Positions 35,930-48,429 of a stretch of 64,000 nt of DNA are shown here, piece by piece. The translations under genes were made by a program, and so were the position numbers. How positions within the stretch are numbered: position 1 is the stretch's first letter; each line of letters starts with the position of its first letter. The stretch is from Sweltsa coloradensis (Eukaryota > Arthropoda > Insecta > Plecoptera > Chloroperlidae), in the NCBI GenBank assembly GCA_024449915.1, contig JAMZAV010000304.1, positions 62,001 through 126,000 of the forward strand, read 5' to 3'. The notes below the pieces were generated by a model. That model saw only the letters and a list, made by a program, of their open reading frames with translations. It made no database searches and was not told where the DNA came from.

Positions 35930-36029
35930 ACCGGTTAGAAGAAATGTAATATTTTAATGTTATACAGAATAACACTTTATTAGCTGAAACAAACCAAAAA
36001 CTAGCTGAACCATGTGTATACGTGCAAAG

Positions 36030-36295
36030 TTCCGACATTGGTAGTTCTTGTGTAATGCGTGATACTCCGATTCGAAATGTCACGGGTTCCAAACCCACCA
36101 CCGGCCCTTTGACATCTGATTCAGAGCTTCCCACCCCCCCCCCCCCTCCCTCCTAATTACCTAGTAAGTCACCTGAAGAGGTTGGGCACTGATAACTCAG
36201 CTGTTAAGTGCCTTAAAACTACACTATAACTAACTGAAGAGGTTGTTAAGAACGGGGTGAAACCGATGTGTATACCCTACATCAGCGAACTTGTG
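36030..36295 (+). repeat. tRNA-SINE-like copy with LINE-type tail
   Basis: The B-box-like CGGGTTCCAAACCC (about 36087) is followed by GGGCACTGATAACTC, CTGTTAAGTGCC and TAACTAACTGA (36186-36240). The first two blocks occur, as GTTGAGTGCC, at the end of a possible LINE frame at 38245-38310. Then comes GAAACCGATGTGTATACCCT, the tail shared with 780-1020 and 48560-48820. A C run sits at 36132-36147. Confidence 0.45.
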
Positions 36296-37104
36296 ATCCC
36301 GCATAAAACTCACTTCGCGACTCTTTTGTAAAATGTAGTAACTTTAAACGAGGTACATGATCCACTTAAATCAGTATCATTGTCATGATCCAACTCCCTT
36401 GACGTGTTCTTATGTTCTTGAACGGTTCTAATTTGATTGTTTCGTCTTATTCTTCCTGTTCGTAAGAAGCACCCCAGAGTCCAAGCCTTGGCTGGGGTTA
36501 GCGTGGCGTTACAGCCGGAAGCTTGTAGAGCCGTTATACTGCATTGTGCACATTTCACGCAAATAACTCACAGACAACAGTTACTAGTCGTGCAGCAGAC
36601 ATGTATAGTCCTACTATTAGAGCCACCGAAATTATTAAGCATATTGAATAACATAATTGATATCCATTTTGGTGGTGCCAAATGAAATATTAAAATAAGG
36701 TTTATTTTAAGACATTCGATCCGTTAAGCATAGGTCTGGTAGATAAAATTAGATAAAATAACGATACAAAAATTTATATATTACTAGGATATCATATGAA
36801 TATCAATAGTTTTTTTGGATAAAGAAGTTTTTGTTTTTTGTGTGATAATAGTTCAAGAAGACCCTGATCTGTATTCTTCGATTTTGTGTATCTACTTCAG
36901 AAAGTCTTAGTATTGATGTTATCACTACCAGGCATATTGAGCTCAGTCGCTTTCTCTAAAGCGCTCTTCCTCTTCACGAAGCAAAGTAGTTCAAAGGGTT
37001 CTCGTCTTCCTTGTGTTCGTAAGAACGTGGCCAATAAATACCATGCGGGCAGTTAGGGACACAGCAACAAGCATCTTAATCCAGATCGTGCATGACGCCA
37101 TATA
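36296..37104. other. Intergenic DNA, no gene seen
   Basis: No feature that I can support. Open frames on both strands near 36310-36685 overlap each other and show no motif. Confidence 0.4.
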
Positions 37105-37105
37105 C

Positions 37106-37289
37106 TGAGTACTGACTGACTGACTGACTGACTGACTGACTGACTGACTGACTGACTGACTGACTGGCTGGCTGACTGACTGACTGACTGACTGACTGAC
37201 TGACTGACTGACTGACTGACTGACTGACTGACTGACTGACTGACTGACTGACTGACTGACTGACTGACTGACTGACTGACTGACTGACT
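37106..37289. repeat. (CTGA)n microsatellite
   Basis: About 45 units with a single CTGGCTGG interruption near 37166. The Ser-Val-Ser-Gln frame read from the minus strand is only the repeat. Confidence 0.95.
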
Positions 37290-37770
37290 TATAATTAGTC
37301 TCGCAATTAGACACCCGGAACGTGGCTTAACGACAGGTTACCGACCCCTCATGGTAACGCCCAAACGATTAAGTACGGTCGCGTGCCAAAGCAACGTCAC
37401 CATCGAAAATGTATAAATTTCATTTGGAGCATCAACACTTTCCACCTTTTAGCACTATTAACATTTAATTGAGTATACAATCGTGACATAACGTATAAAT
37501 GAGAATGTTCATGTGAATCCCATAAGAGTATATTCCAAATAATTATGCAAACACTTGGCCCTGTGTGAAGTGTGAACTTAGCGTTTTGCGTTACAAATTT
37601 TTGTTTTTCAAATGACTTTGGGGAACATTATAACAATGACATGGTTTTATTTTTTATTTTCACTTGTTGAGGATAAGTTTGAATTATGTTTATGGTATTA
37701 AAAAGCAACCGCAATCTATGGCTTTTGAAGGGGGAAACAACAATCTATCAAACCACTATATAAACCTAAC

Positions 37771-38310
37771 TTGCATGGAGATTTCAAAACCCTTCAAAAT
37801 GTAAAATTTATAAGTGCTAGAAAAGTTAATTTGAGAATGCTCTTTGCACCCATTCAAAGTCAAACTCGCTACCTTCCCGTGGTTTGGCCTGTGAGTAGGG
37901 GAGTAGTGTATTCCCCAAAACTAAGGGCGAGCTCTGGCCGGTTGGGGTGCGTGTTGCAGAGAGAGAGCTCTCGCGCAACTTTCTATCACACCTTTCTTCA
38001 TTCACAAAGCGTTATACTCATATTTATTTTCTTCTTTCACTTTTTTCGTCTCCATATTTGCCGGCCCTCTCTGAAAACGAGCACTCCTCCGTTCCCACCC
38101 AGTTTAACCCATCCTATCCAACATCCTCACTCCTTCCAATTAACCCTCCTCGTCTTCCCTTACGTTCCATCCATTGGAAAGAAAAAAACATGGTGGTAAT
38201 CCACAATATGGAAAAAGAAAATTTAGAAGATTCCAATACAATTGACATGGGCACTGATAACTCCTACTGTTGAGTGCCCTAACCTAAAACAACATTAACT
38301 AACTAACTAA
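37771..38310 (+). pseudogene. Possible 3' end of a decayed LINE
   Basis: Two overlapping frames (37771-38199 and 37947-38273) suggest a frameshifted C terminus ending MGTDNSYC. The stop overlaps the tail GTTGAGTGCCCTAACC, which runs into a short (TAAC)n array. An ORF ending at the base of such a tail with a short tandem terminus is typical of LINE 3' ends. No reverse transcriptase motif is visible, so this is tentative. Confidence 0.3.
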
Positions 38311-38679
38311 CCATTCTCACGATAACTTCGGCAACTCTCGAACAAAACAATACGTTTTATAATTTTATTTCCCTTGTTGAAATAAACGAAACTTTATTTC
38401 CTCTCAAACAAATCACTCACTATAAAAATGTCAGTTGCGCTGGAGCGCCATGCTGACGAATAATCTTGTTACATCTACTGCAACGTTATTGATTTTGTGT
38501 TGATTTAGTATCGATATTTCCAGCATTATGAAGATGTAGACAACCAGCATAAATCAAATAAAAATAAGCTATTGGAAAAGAACGTTTCTTATCGGAGTTT
38601 TATGAAAACATACTTTATGTTGATGTTTTGTATTTCCTTTCGTCTGCAGTGACTCATCTCGTACGTATGACGCAGGTCT

Positions 38680-39048
38680 GATGTGGGCGTAAGTTCCCAA
38701 AAGGGGGGGGGGGGGGCGGATACTGTCCTCTATATACATCTGTACTATTAACTTTCAATGTTTACGTGTCATTAGAGCATAAATGATAATTAAACTCAAA
38801 ATATATATATCATAATTATGTAGCTATAGACTATGTTAAACAACATAAGCTCACTAGTGCGCAAATTAACGCAAATGCAATACTAGAACACAGTCAAACA
38901 CTCAAATACTGGCAACACTCAAACACCGTCACCACGTCGCGTACTCTGTTATCTGTGCCGTCACTTTATCATTTCACTAAAACCTGCAAGGAAAAAATCT
39001 AGTCAATCAAGTCAATTCTGTATAAACGTTTTTGTATTTATCACATTA
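38680..39048. repeat. Dispersed ~360-base repeat, copy 1
   Basis: Shares GCGTAAGTTCCCAAA, a G run, CTATTAACTTTCAATG, GTCATTAGAGCA, ACAACATAAGCTCACTAGTG and GTCAATTCTGTA with 41324-41678 in the same order and orientation. The G run (38704-38716) is unstable between copies. No coding capacity. Confidence 0.8.
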
Positions 39049-41265
39049 AGGTGTAACACAACGAACCTACGACCCCTCAGGTAATCGATAAGCTCTCGTT
39101 GGATACTTCTCTAAATAGTTAAACTTCGAAAATAACATTTAATAAACAAAAACATACTCGGCGATGGTCGCCTAATTAAAGTGAAACACGATTTCTGATC
39201 TCACTTGGAAAAAAAAATTAATTGATTTTAAAACAACTGATCAAGACTAAAATCACTCAAACTTGAATGATTACTCTACCTAGGCGTGAACCTGGTACTC
39301 AGTCTAAAGTTACCTAACCAGTTCATAACACACTCCTATAACTCACCAAGACCCACAAATTGAGAAATCGTACAACAGCGAAGACAAAAATCTCTGAAAT
39401 ACAACTTATAATTTATACTAGATCTAGGATGACATTACAACAGACAATCAACGGTTCATAAGTTAAACCAGAACGGGCTATATTGCATGACACAAATGAA
39501 TTTCCTTCATTGACAAGGAATACATTTCAAACCTACCTATCAGTACTGATGTCTAAAAGCGAAATGGTATCCAGTTAAGATATCTCTTGGTTGATGGACA
39601 ACAGTAAAGTTTCCGAAAATTTATGGAAATATAATTGTTAATAAAACTTAATTTAAATACTCATCACAAATGATCATGACTCCATCGAAACCTTATGACG
39701 TCGAAGAAGTCCGACGTTAATTCCGTAACTTGCTGCGTATTTGTAGACGATCGTAGTCTTGTATTGAAGATCCTGTCTTGAGTTCGTATCCCGGCTGTGA
39801 TTACTCTTGAGTTCAACTTTCCCTTGATAATGTTTGAGCGGGGGATAAAATACGATATTTTATCGTGCGAATAACTCAACTCCGACCGTACGTTTTTAAT
39901 GTTTCACACTTGCCCGATATCAGCATTCCAAGTCCAACAACCAAGTTTTTCCTGTATCTCACACGGTAAACTGTCAGACGTTCAATAATGTAAACACGCC
40001 TACTTTTATCGGCTCAGTTCTGTTCTTACCCGTCTTTATTACCAAGCCACTTCGTTCGACGTTGCTGGCTCAGGCACTCACGAATATTCCGAGTTCTTAT
40101 TGTTGATGTTATCTCTAAGCTCTTTGCAATTAAAATTCGCCATTTTATTCTTCAACTAATCTGCATTTACGGATTTCAAAACCAATTTACATAAAAACTA
40201 AGCCTCGGCCATGATATCGAATGGTAATTAACTGTTCCTTATATGTTCCTATATTTGGATTCATAGACAATATTATCCTCACCGATTTCCTTTTTATAAT
40301 ATTTCAATCGGTATTTCGTTGTAATACGACCACCAAACCTTGCTTGCGTTATCGCGTCCTAAACTCCAGACTACGCGAATATAATCTTTCTCGGTTCCTT
40401 TAAAATCCCAACTAACTCTCGGTCCAGATATCGAATGGTTCTAACCCTTTCTGGTTATCGATGCTGTCTTTTATCAAGTCCGTAGGTTTATTAATATGCT
40501 CCTAAAGCATGCAAAAATTCGTTTACTCACGTATCCCTGGGCTGGGCTAGCCTTATAAAATGTACCTCGATTGGTTATCGTTCTCGTTGATTTCTTGTAT
40601 TTCTTCTTGGCAGATCGCCGTTCGTTTTCGATTATCACTTTCGCGGATTTTTAACACGCGTTTCCTATATCCAAAGTGTTCTTTCCTAGTCCACTTTCTC
40701 TAAGTTTTACGCAACGTCTAAAATCGCCCACGCACACGACCGATTTCCAACTTCACGTCCCAAAGCTCTCCCTGCACACTGCCGACAGACGCCGCTTTCA
40801 ACAATCCAAATACGATCGTAGCGTTATGATAACCAATCAAAGACCAGCACACAGCGTCATTAAACTGAACTAGGTACAAACAAATGTCCGGGTGACGCTA
40901 CATGCGAAAATGATGAAATATGATCTTGGCATTTTCTAGAATTTAATAAAATAGATTGACATAGATTTTATATGAAAATTGTTAAACTTAAGTGAATCAC
41001 ATGATTCTTTTTATGAAATCAAATGAAATTTTCTCTAGTTTCTGATTTAAATCAAACCCGTTCTGTATTATTAGTATTTAATTAGTTTATACATGGTTTC
41101 CACATTTAAACCAGTTGCCTCAGTAGTAGCCTCGAACCAGCTCATGAAAATACACAGCTCTCCTTTCACTGACCAACGGCATCGACTTCAAGATAAGAAT
41201 CCATCTTCAAATGACCATTGCCAAAAGACCTAAGTACACTCAGAGAGAGGCCGTATAGTCTCAAA
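39049..41265. other. DNA between the two repeat copies, no gene seen
   Basis: If the flanking repeats were LTRs, an internal gag-pol would be expected here. None is visible. A B-box-like GTTCGTATCCCGGC lies at 39782. Confidence 0.4.
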
Positions 41266-41323
41266 GGGGTATTCACCCGCTAAACTAAAAAAAAATATTT
41301 CATTCAGGCTAACTAGTTATGAT
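41266..41323. repeat. Truncated end of the TTAA-flanked element family
   Basis: AAAGGGGTATTCACCCGCTA, then TATTTCATTCAGGCTAACTA, parallels the left 65 bases of 13752-14400. It stops where the next repeat starts at 41324, so one interrupted the other. Confidence 0.6.
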
Positions 41324-41678
41324 GATGCGGGCGTAAGTTCCCAAAGGGGGGAGGGGGCGGATATTGTTTTCTATATACATCTATACTATTAACTTTCAAT
41401 GACTACGTGTCATTAGAGCACAAATGATAATTAAACGAATAATATATTATAATTATGTAGCTATAGACAATGTTTCCAATAACAACATAAGCTCACTAGT
41501 GCGAAAATTAACGCAAATACAACACTATAACACAGTCAAACACTCAAATACTAACAACACACAAACACCGTCACTCTATCATTTCAGAAAAACCTACAAG
41601 TAAAATAAAAACACTGTTATACCTACTATAATTTGTTAAGTCAATTCTGTACAAACGTTTCTGTATTTACCTCATTAT
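41324..41678. repeat. Dispersed ~360-base repeat, copy 2
   Basis: Partner of 38680-39048, same orientation, with many substitutions and a missing ~30-base segment around the GTCACTTTATCATTTCA block. The spacing of 2.6 kb is not informative by itself. Confidence 0.8.
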
Positions 41679-41884
41679 GACAATCATGATTATGGATGGA
41701 ACTCCTCTTCCCATTTCCTTTACTTAATTCCTTGCTACGGAACATGAGTGCCCGGTTTCTGAGCCGGGGTGTCGATTATCTCGAGTCGCCTGTGTCTGGA
41801 TCTGCTCAGCACGGTTATTTCCCCTTCCACTTTCCATTAGGTCATGTTCAAAGCGCGGTTTACGAGAATGAAAAAACGAGTTAA

Positions 41885-42243
41885 TTGGATGAGCGAAGCC
41901 AAGACTTCAATTTCACTGACCCCAGCAAAAAAATTAGCTCGGGTGTTTACCTTTTTTTGTATTTTTGTCTGTGTGTTCGCGCTCTACCGGGCAAACGGCA
42001 TAATATGCGATCTATAGATGAAAATTTGAGAGGACCTTCGAAATCTCTGAACTTAGACTTGCCACGTTTTTGGGTACAATGATTTAAGAGACATTTGAAG
42101 AAATATTTTTCTCATATAAATCGTACTTTTACGATTTTCCACACGATTTTTAATACGTTATTTTCGTGATATTTGGGCCGATAATCAACCATAAAAGCTC
42201 ATCCACCAACGCGACATGAAAAAGCGTTAGCGAAGCGGCCTAG
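41885..42243 (+). mobile_element. HINE-like family I (copy c), internally deleted
   Basis: Starts TTGGATGAGCGAAGC and ends with sub-terminal AGCTCATCCACCAACGCG, AACGC...GCGTT and GGCCTAG followed by T. The shared block CTTCGAAATCTCTGAACTTA is present. It is 359 bases; the central part found in copies d-f is missing. Confidence 0.75.
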
Positions 42244-42251
42244 TATGATAG

Positions 42252-43016
42252 TTGGATGAGCGAAGCGAAGACTTCAATTTCACCGACCCCCCAAAAACTT
42301 TAGCTCGGTTGTTTTTTTGTTTTTTTGTTTGTTTGTTTTTCCGTCTGTTTGTTCGCTCTCTACCGGCGCAAACGGCATATGCGACCTTGATGAAAATTGG
42401 AGGGGGCCTTCGAAATCTCTGAACTTAGACTTGCTACGTTTTTGGGTACAATCGAAGAAATATTTCTCATGAATATCGTACTTTTACGATTTTTTTTCGA
42501 TTTTTAGTGCGATATTTTCGTGACATTTGGGCCGATTCTGACCAAACGGGTGGGGCTACAACGTTCATATTTCATATGGACATTAAGGTAATGGTGTTGT
42601 ATTGCTTTCTGAAAGAAAAGGTTGAAAAAGTTAGCCAGAATCTATAGAAATAAAGCTTTGACTATAAGTTTTTTGATTTTTTGTACGATATTTTCGTGCC
42701 ATTTGGGCCAATTCTAACCAAACAGGTGGGGCTACAACGTTCATATTATACATGGACATTAAGGTTATGGTGATGTAGTTCTTTTTGAAAACAAAAGTTG
42801 AAAAAGCTAGCCAGAATCCATAGAAATAAAGCTTTTAATATAAGTTTTTTACGGTAAATAATACCAATTTACAAGAAACAATAGAAACTTGACAACAATC
42901 ACCTACAATGCGTAGGCATCAAAACAAAGCACTTACAAAAGTAAAGATATCCCACGCAAACTAAAAACTTTAAAAAGCTCATCCATCAACGCGGCGGGAC
43001 TTTAGCGTTTTCCTAG
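42252..43016 (+). mobile_element. HINE-like family I (copy d)
   Basis: Starts TTGGATGAGCGAAGCGAAG. It contains CTACCGGCGCAAACGGCATA, CTTCGAAATCTCTGAACTTA and two copies of a ~150-base block with TTTGGGCC, GGGGCTACAACGTTCATATT and TGGACATTAAGG. It ends AGCTCATCCATCAACGCGG...AGCGTTTTCCTAG then T. Copy c lies 8 bases upstream in the same orientation. TATGATA follows the 3' end of both copies, consistent with a tandem arrangement. No coding capacity. Confidence 0.8.
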
Positions 43017-43096
43017 TATGATAATAACATAACAATGCTCCATTGATACAACTATTTTAAATTTCATCCATAATTGGCAATGTTTAATATTACAAG

Positions 43097-43160
43097 CACT
43101 GCCTCCTAGATGCTCGTCGTGGCTCAACGAGGAGCCACGACGAGCATCTAGGAGGCAGTG
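43097..43160. mobile_element. 64-base palindromic hAT-like MITE with 8-base target duplication
   Basis: A perfect 29-base inverted repeat (CACTGCCTCCTAGATGCTCG... at the left) encloses a 6-base loop, AACGAG. ATTACAAG flanks it on both sides (43089-43096 and 43161-43168). An 8-base duplication fitting nTnnnnAn points to hAT. The element is almost entirely terminal repeat. Confidence 0.85.
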
Positions 43161-43168
43161 ATTACAAG

Positions 43169-45717
43169 TATAGTTGACAAAGTTGCACATGCAGTGACAA
43201 TATTCCAATCTTCCCTACAGAAGAACTTGTCGAAGACCAACTTCCCCCCACTCTATCTCTGTGTTGCTTGCTTCACTGGTGTGTTGATAAGGTTCTAAAG
43301 ACCATCATTCTATTATTTGAATCTGTCCGACAGCTGCTCGTTGTGAGTTTAGCTCTCACTCTCAGGTACAGTTGCGACTGTAACACGAGCAAGGAGAGAG
43401 AGAGAGTATACTTTATAATAAGACTGAGAGTATGAAAGGCTCCGATCTGCATTACCTGCAAGCATTGGTTGAATTACCTAAGACATTCCACTAATTACTT
43501 GTGTACTGCTTTATTTCATCACTAGCACTACACGTATTTTACATAGGAAAATATTAAACTAGGAAGGTGAAATGACGAATGAATAGAGCTGAAATATAAG
43601 CTAGAGCCCATGAAACATTATTCCATTAGCACGCTTGATTACGATATCATTGTAATATGTTATAAGCTAATATGTCACAAAGCTAACGGTCAGTTATTGT
43701 ATTCTCACATCTTTTGATTACGGACAATGCAATAGCCGATAGAGCTTGGAATGCTGTTGCAGCGCTCCGTGTTATCCGAAATGTGACATCCAGAAAGAAT
43801 GTGTGAGAAGTTCCGATTAATCTTCTTGGATGAAATAGAATCTCCTAAGTGAAACAAAAACGTAACAAATTGCGTTCATATTGCGTTGCGTTCTATGGTT
43901 TCGAAACTTTTATCATATTCAAACTTAGAAAGTTAATATGAGGTTATTTCCACGGCATTCTTGGGTTTATGACTGGTTGCTGTCCTGCATACTGCGCCAA
44001 GTTTGGGTTGAGGGCAAGGCAACTATACTCTGCGCTAAAAAGTAAGTGTTCCAACTGAAGTCGAGTTAAAATAAAGGGTGCAATATCTTTCAAGCTATAT
44101 AAGAATGCTATCAAAGCTAGCATTACGTAAACGCACAGCCAGCACCGTCAAGTGGCGAATAAAAAGTTTCGTTAAAAGTCGACTTGGAAGAATAATATCT
44201 CAAATAATCAGGCACATCTACTCTGTCCTTCAGGTGGCAACCCAGTGAGAGTAGAATGTAAGGCTTCCTAACGAATTATGTAAGTATATGGTGTACACAT
44301 AAGGGAGCAAGCTCTCCTACTAAGCTTTATCACTTTTCTTTATTTTTAATTTTTAATTTACTTGCGTATTTTTGTTTGCACTATCCTTCAGCAGGTTGTA
44401 TGCAGCACGTCATTAATGACTGGTGATCTGGCGAGGCTAGTCCCACTCAAAGGAAGATTTCAGGGGGATTTAACCCGGCACCTCCACCAAAACTATTAAG
44501 AAGACACGACGTTCTTACATTGGGTACTCCTGTTCCCTCACTTGTGTCTTATCTCAAGTGTATTTGATGTAAACTTCTCTCTTGTAAACTAGTTAAATTG
44601 TAAAACAACTTTATTAAGATTATGCATTCAAAACACAATTAAAGTTCCAAGCAACAAATAACAACTACATTTGCATTCAAAATCTCTACAACAAAAACGA
44701 AAGTAAATGCAGACGACGAAAACTTTAGGCCATTAAAGTTATAACAAATTTATCAATGTACTATTCATCTCGTGTGTTGGTTTGTCAAGAAAATGTTTAT
44801 GTCTACTGCATTTATTTAATATTGAGAAATACTTCTCGGGAATTATTAGTCTCTCACTAAGCTTAGATTTTTGTAAAGCAAACAAGCTTGAAATATGAAA
44901 TGTGTCAAAAAATAAATTGTATTTGTTCCCAATTCAAATAGTCAATTATAATTTAAAATATCGTTTCTAACAAAATGTTTTTTTTTTTTAAATTAAGAAA
45001 GCGATAAAATGAACCGACAAATTCAATAGTGCTTTGAGAAATTGTGTTGCAAACGGAAAGTCGAGAGACAATGAATGAATGACACGAATGAGAACGAAAA
45101 TCAACAACTTCAATAATAATCAATCTGAAATGTTATTCAAATTACTTTACATTTTTACTTTTGATTGATGTAGTTCTATAATGACATTCTGACGGGTTTA
45201 TTGGATTTTTTTATATTTTCGACATAAAAATGAGAATACTGAAAGCAAACGTCGAGTTTTGTGTGTCTTTGATATATCATTTCATATTCAACATAAGTTA
45301 ACCATTGAACTATTAAACTGCACTTGAACTTTTACTTTCAACAATAAAATACCATATTCTCCGACTCAAACTCAGTAAATAATTCTAAAACAACCATGGT
45401 TCAGATAAATAATTAAATTTTCCCATTTCACCACTGTTTTGAATTTTGAGAAGGTTAAAAGTTAAAACATATACATTGTACAAGCATTTAATCAAAATGT
45501 AATCCGTATGGTTGGCGCAAAATATGTTTTAATTGTATATAAGCTTAATTTAATGTAATTATTAACACCAATGGCACATAATTATACAAATAAGAATGAT
45601 ATTTGGATACTTCAAGACAAGATACACCATTTATTTTCAAGATGCTACGATTTCTATAAGAACTTGGCCCTTATAATAACTAATTACAACAAATACGACT
45701 AAGAACAACTGTTATTT
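43169..45717. other. Intergenic DNA, no gene seen
   Basis: One copy of the TTTGGTGGAGGTGCCGG motif lies at 44475-44491 (minus). No gene or other repeat boundary that I can support. Confidence 0.4.
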
Positions 45718-46298
45718 TTGGATGAGCGAAGCGAAGACTTCAATTTCACTGACTCCTTAAAAAATTTAGCTCCTATGTTTTTTGTTTTTGTTTTTGTTGT
45801 TTTTGTCTTTTTGTCTTTTTGTTCGCACGCTACCGGGCAAACGGCATAATATGCGATCATGATGAAAATTGGAAGGGACCTTCGAAATCTCTGAACTTAG
45901 ACCTGCCACGTTTTTGGATACAATCGAAGAAATATTTCTCGTGAATATTGTACCTTTACGATTTTTTTCGATTATAAGTGCGATATTTTCGTGACATTTG
46001 GGCCGATTCTGACCAAACGGGTAGGGCTACAACGTTCATATTTTACATGGACATTAAGGTAATAGTGATGTATTGCTTTCTGAAAGAAAAAGTTGAAAAA
46101 GTTAACCAGAATCCAAAGAATAAAGGTTTTTTAGGTTTATACTAACAATTAACAAGTAACAATAGAAACTTGACAACAATCACCTACAATGCATTCAAAA
46201 AGCACTTGCAAAGGAAAAGTGGTCCTACGCAAACTAAAAACTTACTAAAAAGCTCATCCATCAACGCGACTTACAAAAGCGTTCGCTAAGCGGCCTAG
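45718..46298 (+). mobile_element. HINE-like family I (copy e)
   Basis: Starts TTGGATGAGCGAAGCGAAG and ends AGCTCATCCATCAACGCGAC...AGCGTTCGCTAAGCGGCCTAG then T. It contains one copy of the CTACAACGTTCATATTTTAC block. Its 3' end faces the 3' end of copy f, separated by only 11 bases. Confidence 0.8.
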
Positions 46299-46309
46299 TA
46301 ATACTTAAA

Positions 46310-47111
46310 CTAGGAAGCTTCGCAAACGCTTTTTTTAGTCGCGCTGATCGATGAGCTTTTTTTAAAGTTTTTAGTATGCGTGGGATCTCTTTACTTTTAA
46401 GTTCCAAAATCATTTAAAGTAGTACTAATTGCTATGGTAATTAGAATGTCAATTATCTGGCGGCCCATAGACTTGCTTTTTGTACGTATTGTAGGTGATT
46501 GTTGTCATGTTTCTATAGTAACTTGTTAATTTTTATAATTTACCTCAAAAAACTTATATTAAAACTTTTATTTCTATGGATTCTGGTTTACTTTTTCGAC
46601 TTTTTCTTTCAAAAGGTACTACATTACCATAACCTTAATGTCCATATAAAATATGAACGTTGTAGCCTCACCCGTTTGGCCATAATTGGCCCAAACATCA
46701 CGAAAAATCGGGAAAAAATCGGAAAAAATCGTAAAAGTACGATTTCCATGAGAAATATTTCTTCAAATGTCCCTAAAATCATATCATATCTAATTTTATT
46801 GATTTCAAACGTTCTTATAAAGTTTCATCAAGATCGGAGTAGCCGTTTGCCCGGTCGTGAGCCAAATATCACGAAAATATCGCACTATAAATCGAAAAAA
46901 AATCGTAAAAGTACGATATTCATGAGAAATTTTTGTACCCAAAAACGTAGCAAGTCTAAGTTCAGAGATTTCGAAGGTCCCCTCCAATTTTCATCATGTT
47001 CGTTTATGCCGTTTGCCCAGTAGAGGAACGAAAAAAAAAACAAAAAAAAAACACCCGAGCTAAATGTTTTGGGGGGTCAGTGAAATTGAAGTCTTCGCAT
47101 CGCTCATCCAA
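46310..47111 (-). mobile_element. HINE-like family I (copy f)
   Basis: On the minus strand it starts TTGGATGAGCGATGCGAAG (47111) and ends AAGCTTCCTAG (46310). The sub-terminal GAGCTCATCGATCAGCGCG-type segment and the shared internal blocks are present. A 174-codon open frame at 46499-47023 on the opposite strand runs through the AT-rich family consensus and is not a gene. Confidence 0.75.
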
Positions 47112-47736
47112 CAATGATCAAAGATATCAATATCGTTGTAAATTTCCAATTTTGTTACATATAAATATGCATATATTAGGTGCATGAATATTTAAAAATT
47201 TCTATATTTTTTTCGAACATATATTTCGGATAAAAATATATTTTTTATTTACTTTCAAAAAATTATTGTTTTACGTGCAGATTAATAAAACACATACCTT
47301 GTACTTGGAAACAAATTACCAAATGCACAAATGATAAGATACTGTACATGATGTAAGGTGCAAAATGAAATCCATTCAGTGTGTGTATTAATGCAACATA
47401 ATTAACTGAACACATGAAAATAATGACAAAATGTAATAAACAATGGGTAAATAAACGTACAAACATTGTTGGTTGAGTTTATTTTTGTCCTCGTGGAAAG
47501 TAATTAGTTCCTCGACACCCACGACTAATGCAAGTTGGTGTAATGTACACCGTGTTCTGTTCAATGCAATGCCCGAGTGGCAGGAGATCAATAGAACGAC
47601 CATTACTCTGTGTACACTTGATGGCCTGCGGGTGTACACCGGACAGAGGGGGAGTAGCCACTCTCCGACTTCATTCATCACTAGTTCTGTTTCATCCCAT
47701 ACACATCAAACTCGCTAGCAGAAACTCAAATACTTA
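47112..47736. other. Intergenic DNA, no gene seen
   Basis: Overlapping short frames on both strands near 47473-47740 show no motif. Nothing else is supported. Confidence 0.35.
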
Positions 47737-48429
47737 TTAAGCGAGCGAAGCGAGCGTTTCCATTTGACTCTGCCGGAAAAATAGTCACTGTTTTTTTTTT
47801 TTTTTTTTTTGTATGTCTTGCCACAACGTTCGAACGGAGGCTGGGATTGAGTTGAAATTTTGATCATCCGCAAGCTTCGTTCCCGATTGAATGCCATTAG
47901 TTTTGTGGCAAAATCGTTCAAAAAGTTAAAAAGTTACATTAAAGTCAATCGAAAGTTTTTTTTCAAACTAAACGGCGACAAAATCTGAGGTGGCCAAATC
48001 ATTTAGAATGTCCGTCCGGTCACGAATATGTTAATTTAATTTTGATCCGCCAAGTAGTGTAGATGGAAATTACACTATAACAAAAGTAACGTTACCATGG
48101 CAACGAAAAGTCTCACGAGGTTCGCACTATGCACTGCCACCTAGAAGTAATCAAAATACTATCGAGGAAGCAGTGTATTATTTGTTACCAAATAGTTCAA
48201 ATAGTTTTTCCCAAAGAAATGATGTCAAGGTCCTCTAGATGGCGGTGGATTTTATCCGCAAAGTAAAGGTTTGCCCAAATAGGCCTACCTTGCCAATAAT
48301 TAATAATATTGGAAAACATGGCCCCGTGGACAGTGAACGTCGCAAATATTAAAATTAAAAAAAATTGCAATGTGGGTCTAGCTATAGCACGTGCTCGCTT
48401 ATCAACGCGTCCAACTGAGCGTTTCCTAG
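47737..48429 (+). mobile_element. HINE-like element, family III
   Basis: A 693-base element unrelated in its interior to families I and II but with the same terminal design. Its 5' end TTAAGCGAGCGAAGCGAGCG has the inverted partner GCTCGCTTA near the 3' end. That partner is followed by TCAACGCGTCCAACTGAGCG (hairpin AACGC...GCGTT) and TTTCCTAG next to T. A T run lies at 47790-47811. No coding capacity. Confidence 0.7.

Noticed and set aside
37106..37314. 107-codon minus-strand frame of Ser-Val-Ser-Gln repeats
   Set aside because: It is the translation of the CTGA microsatellite and has no start context or flanking coding signal.
38680..41678. LTR retrotransposon
   Set aside because: No gag-pol, no clear primer-binding site or TG...CA ends, and the right copy interrupts another repeat.
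46499..47023. 174-codon plus-strand frame
   Set aside because: It lies entirely within a HINE-like element copy in its antisense direction. Other copies do not keep the frame open.
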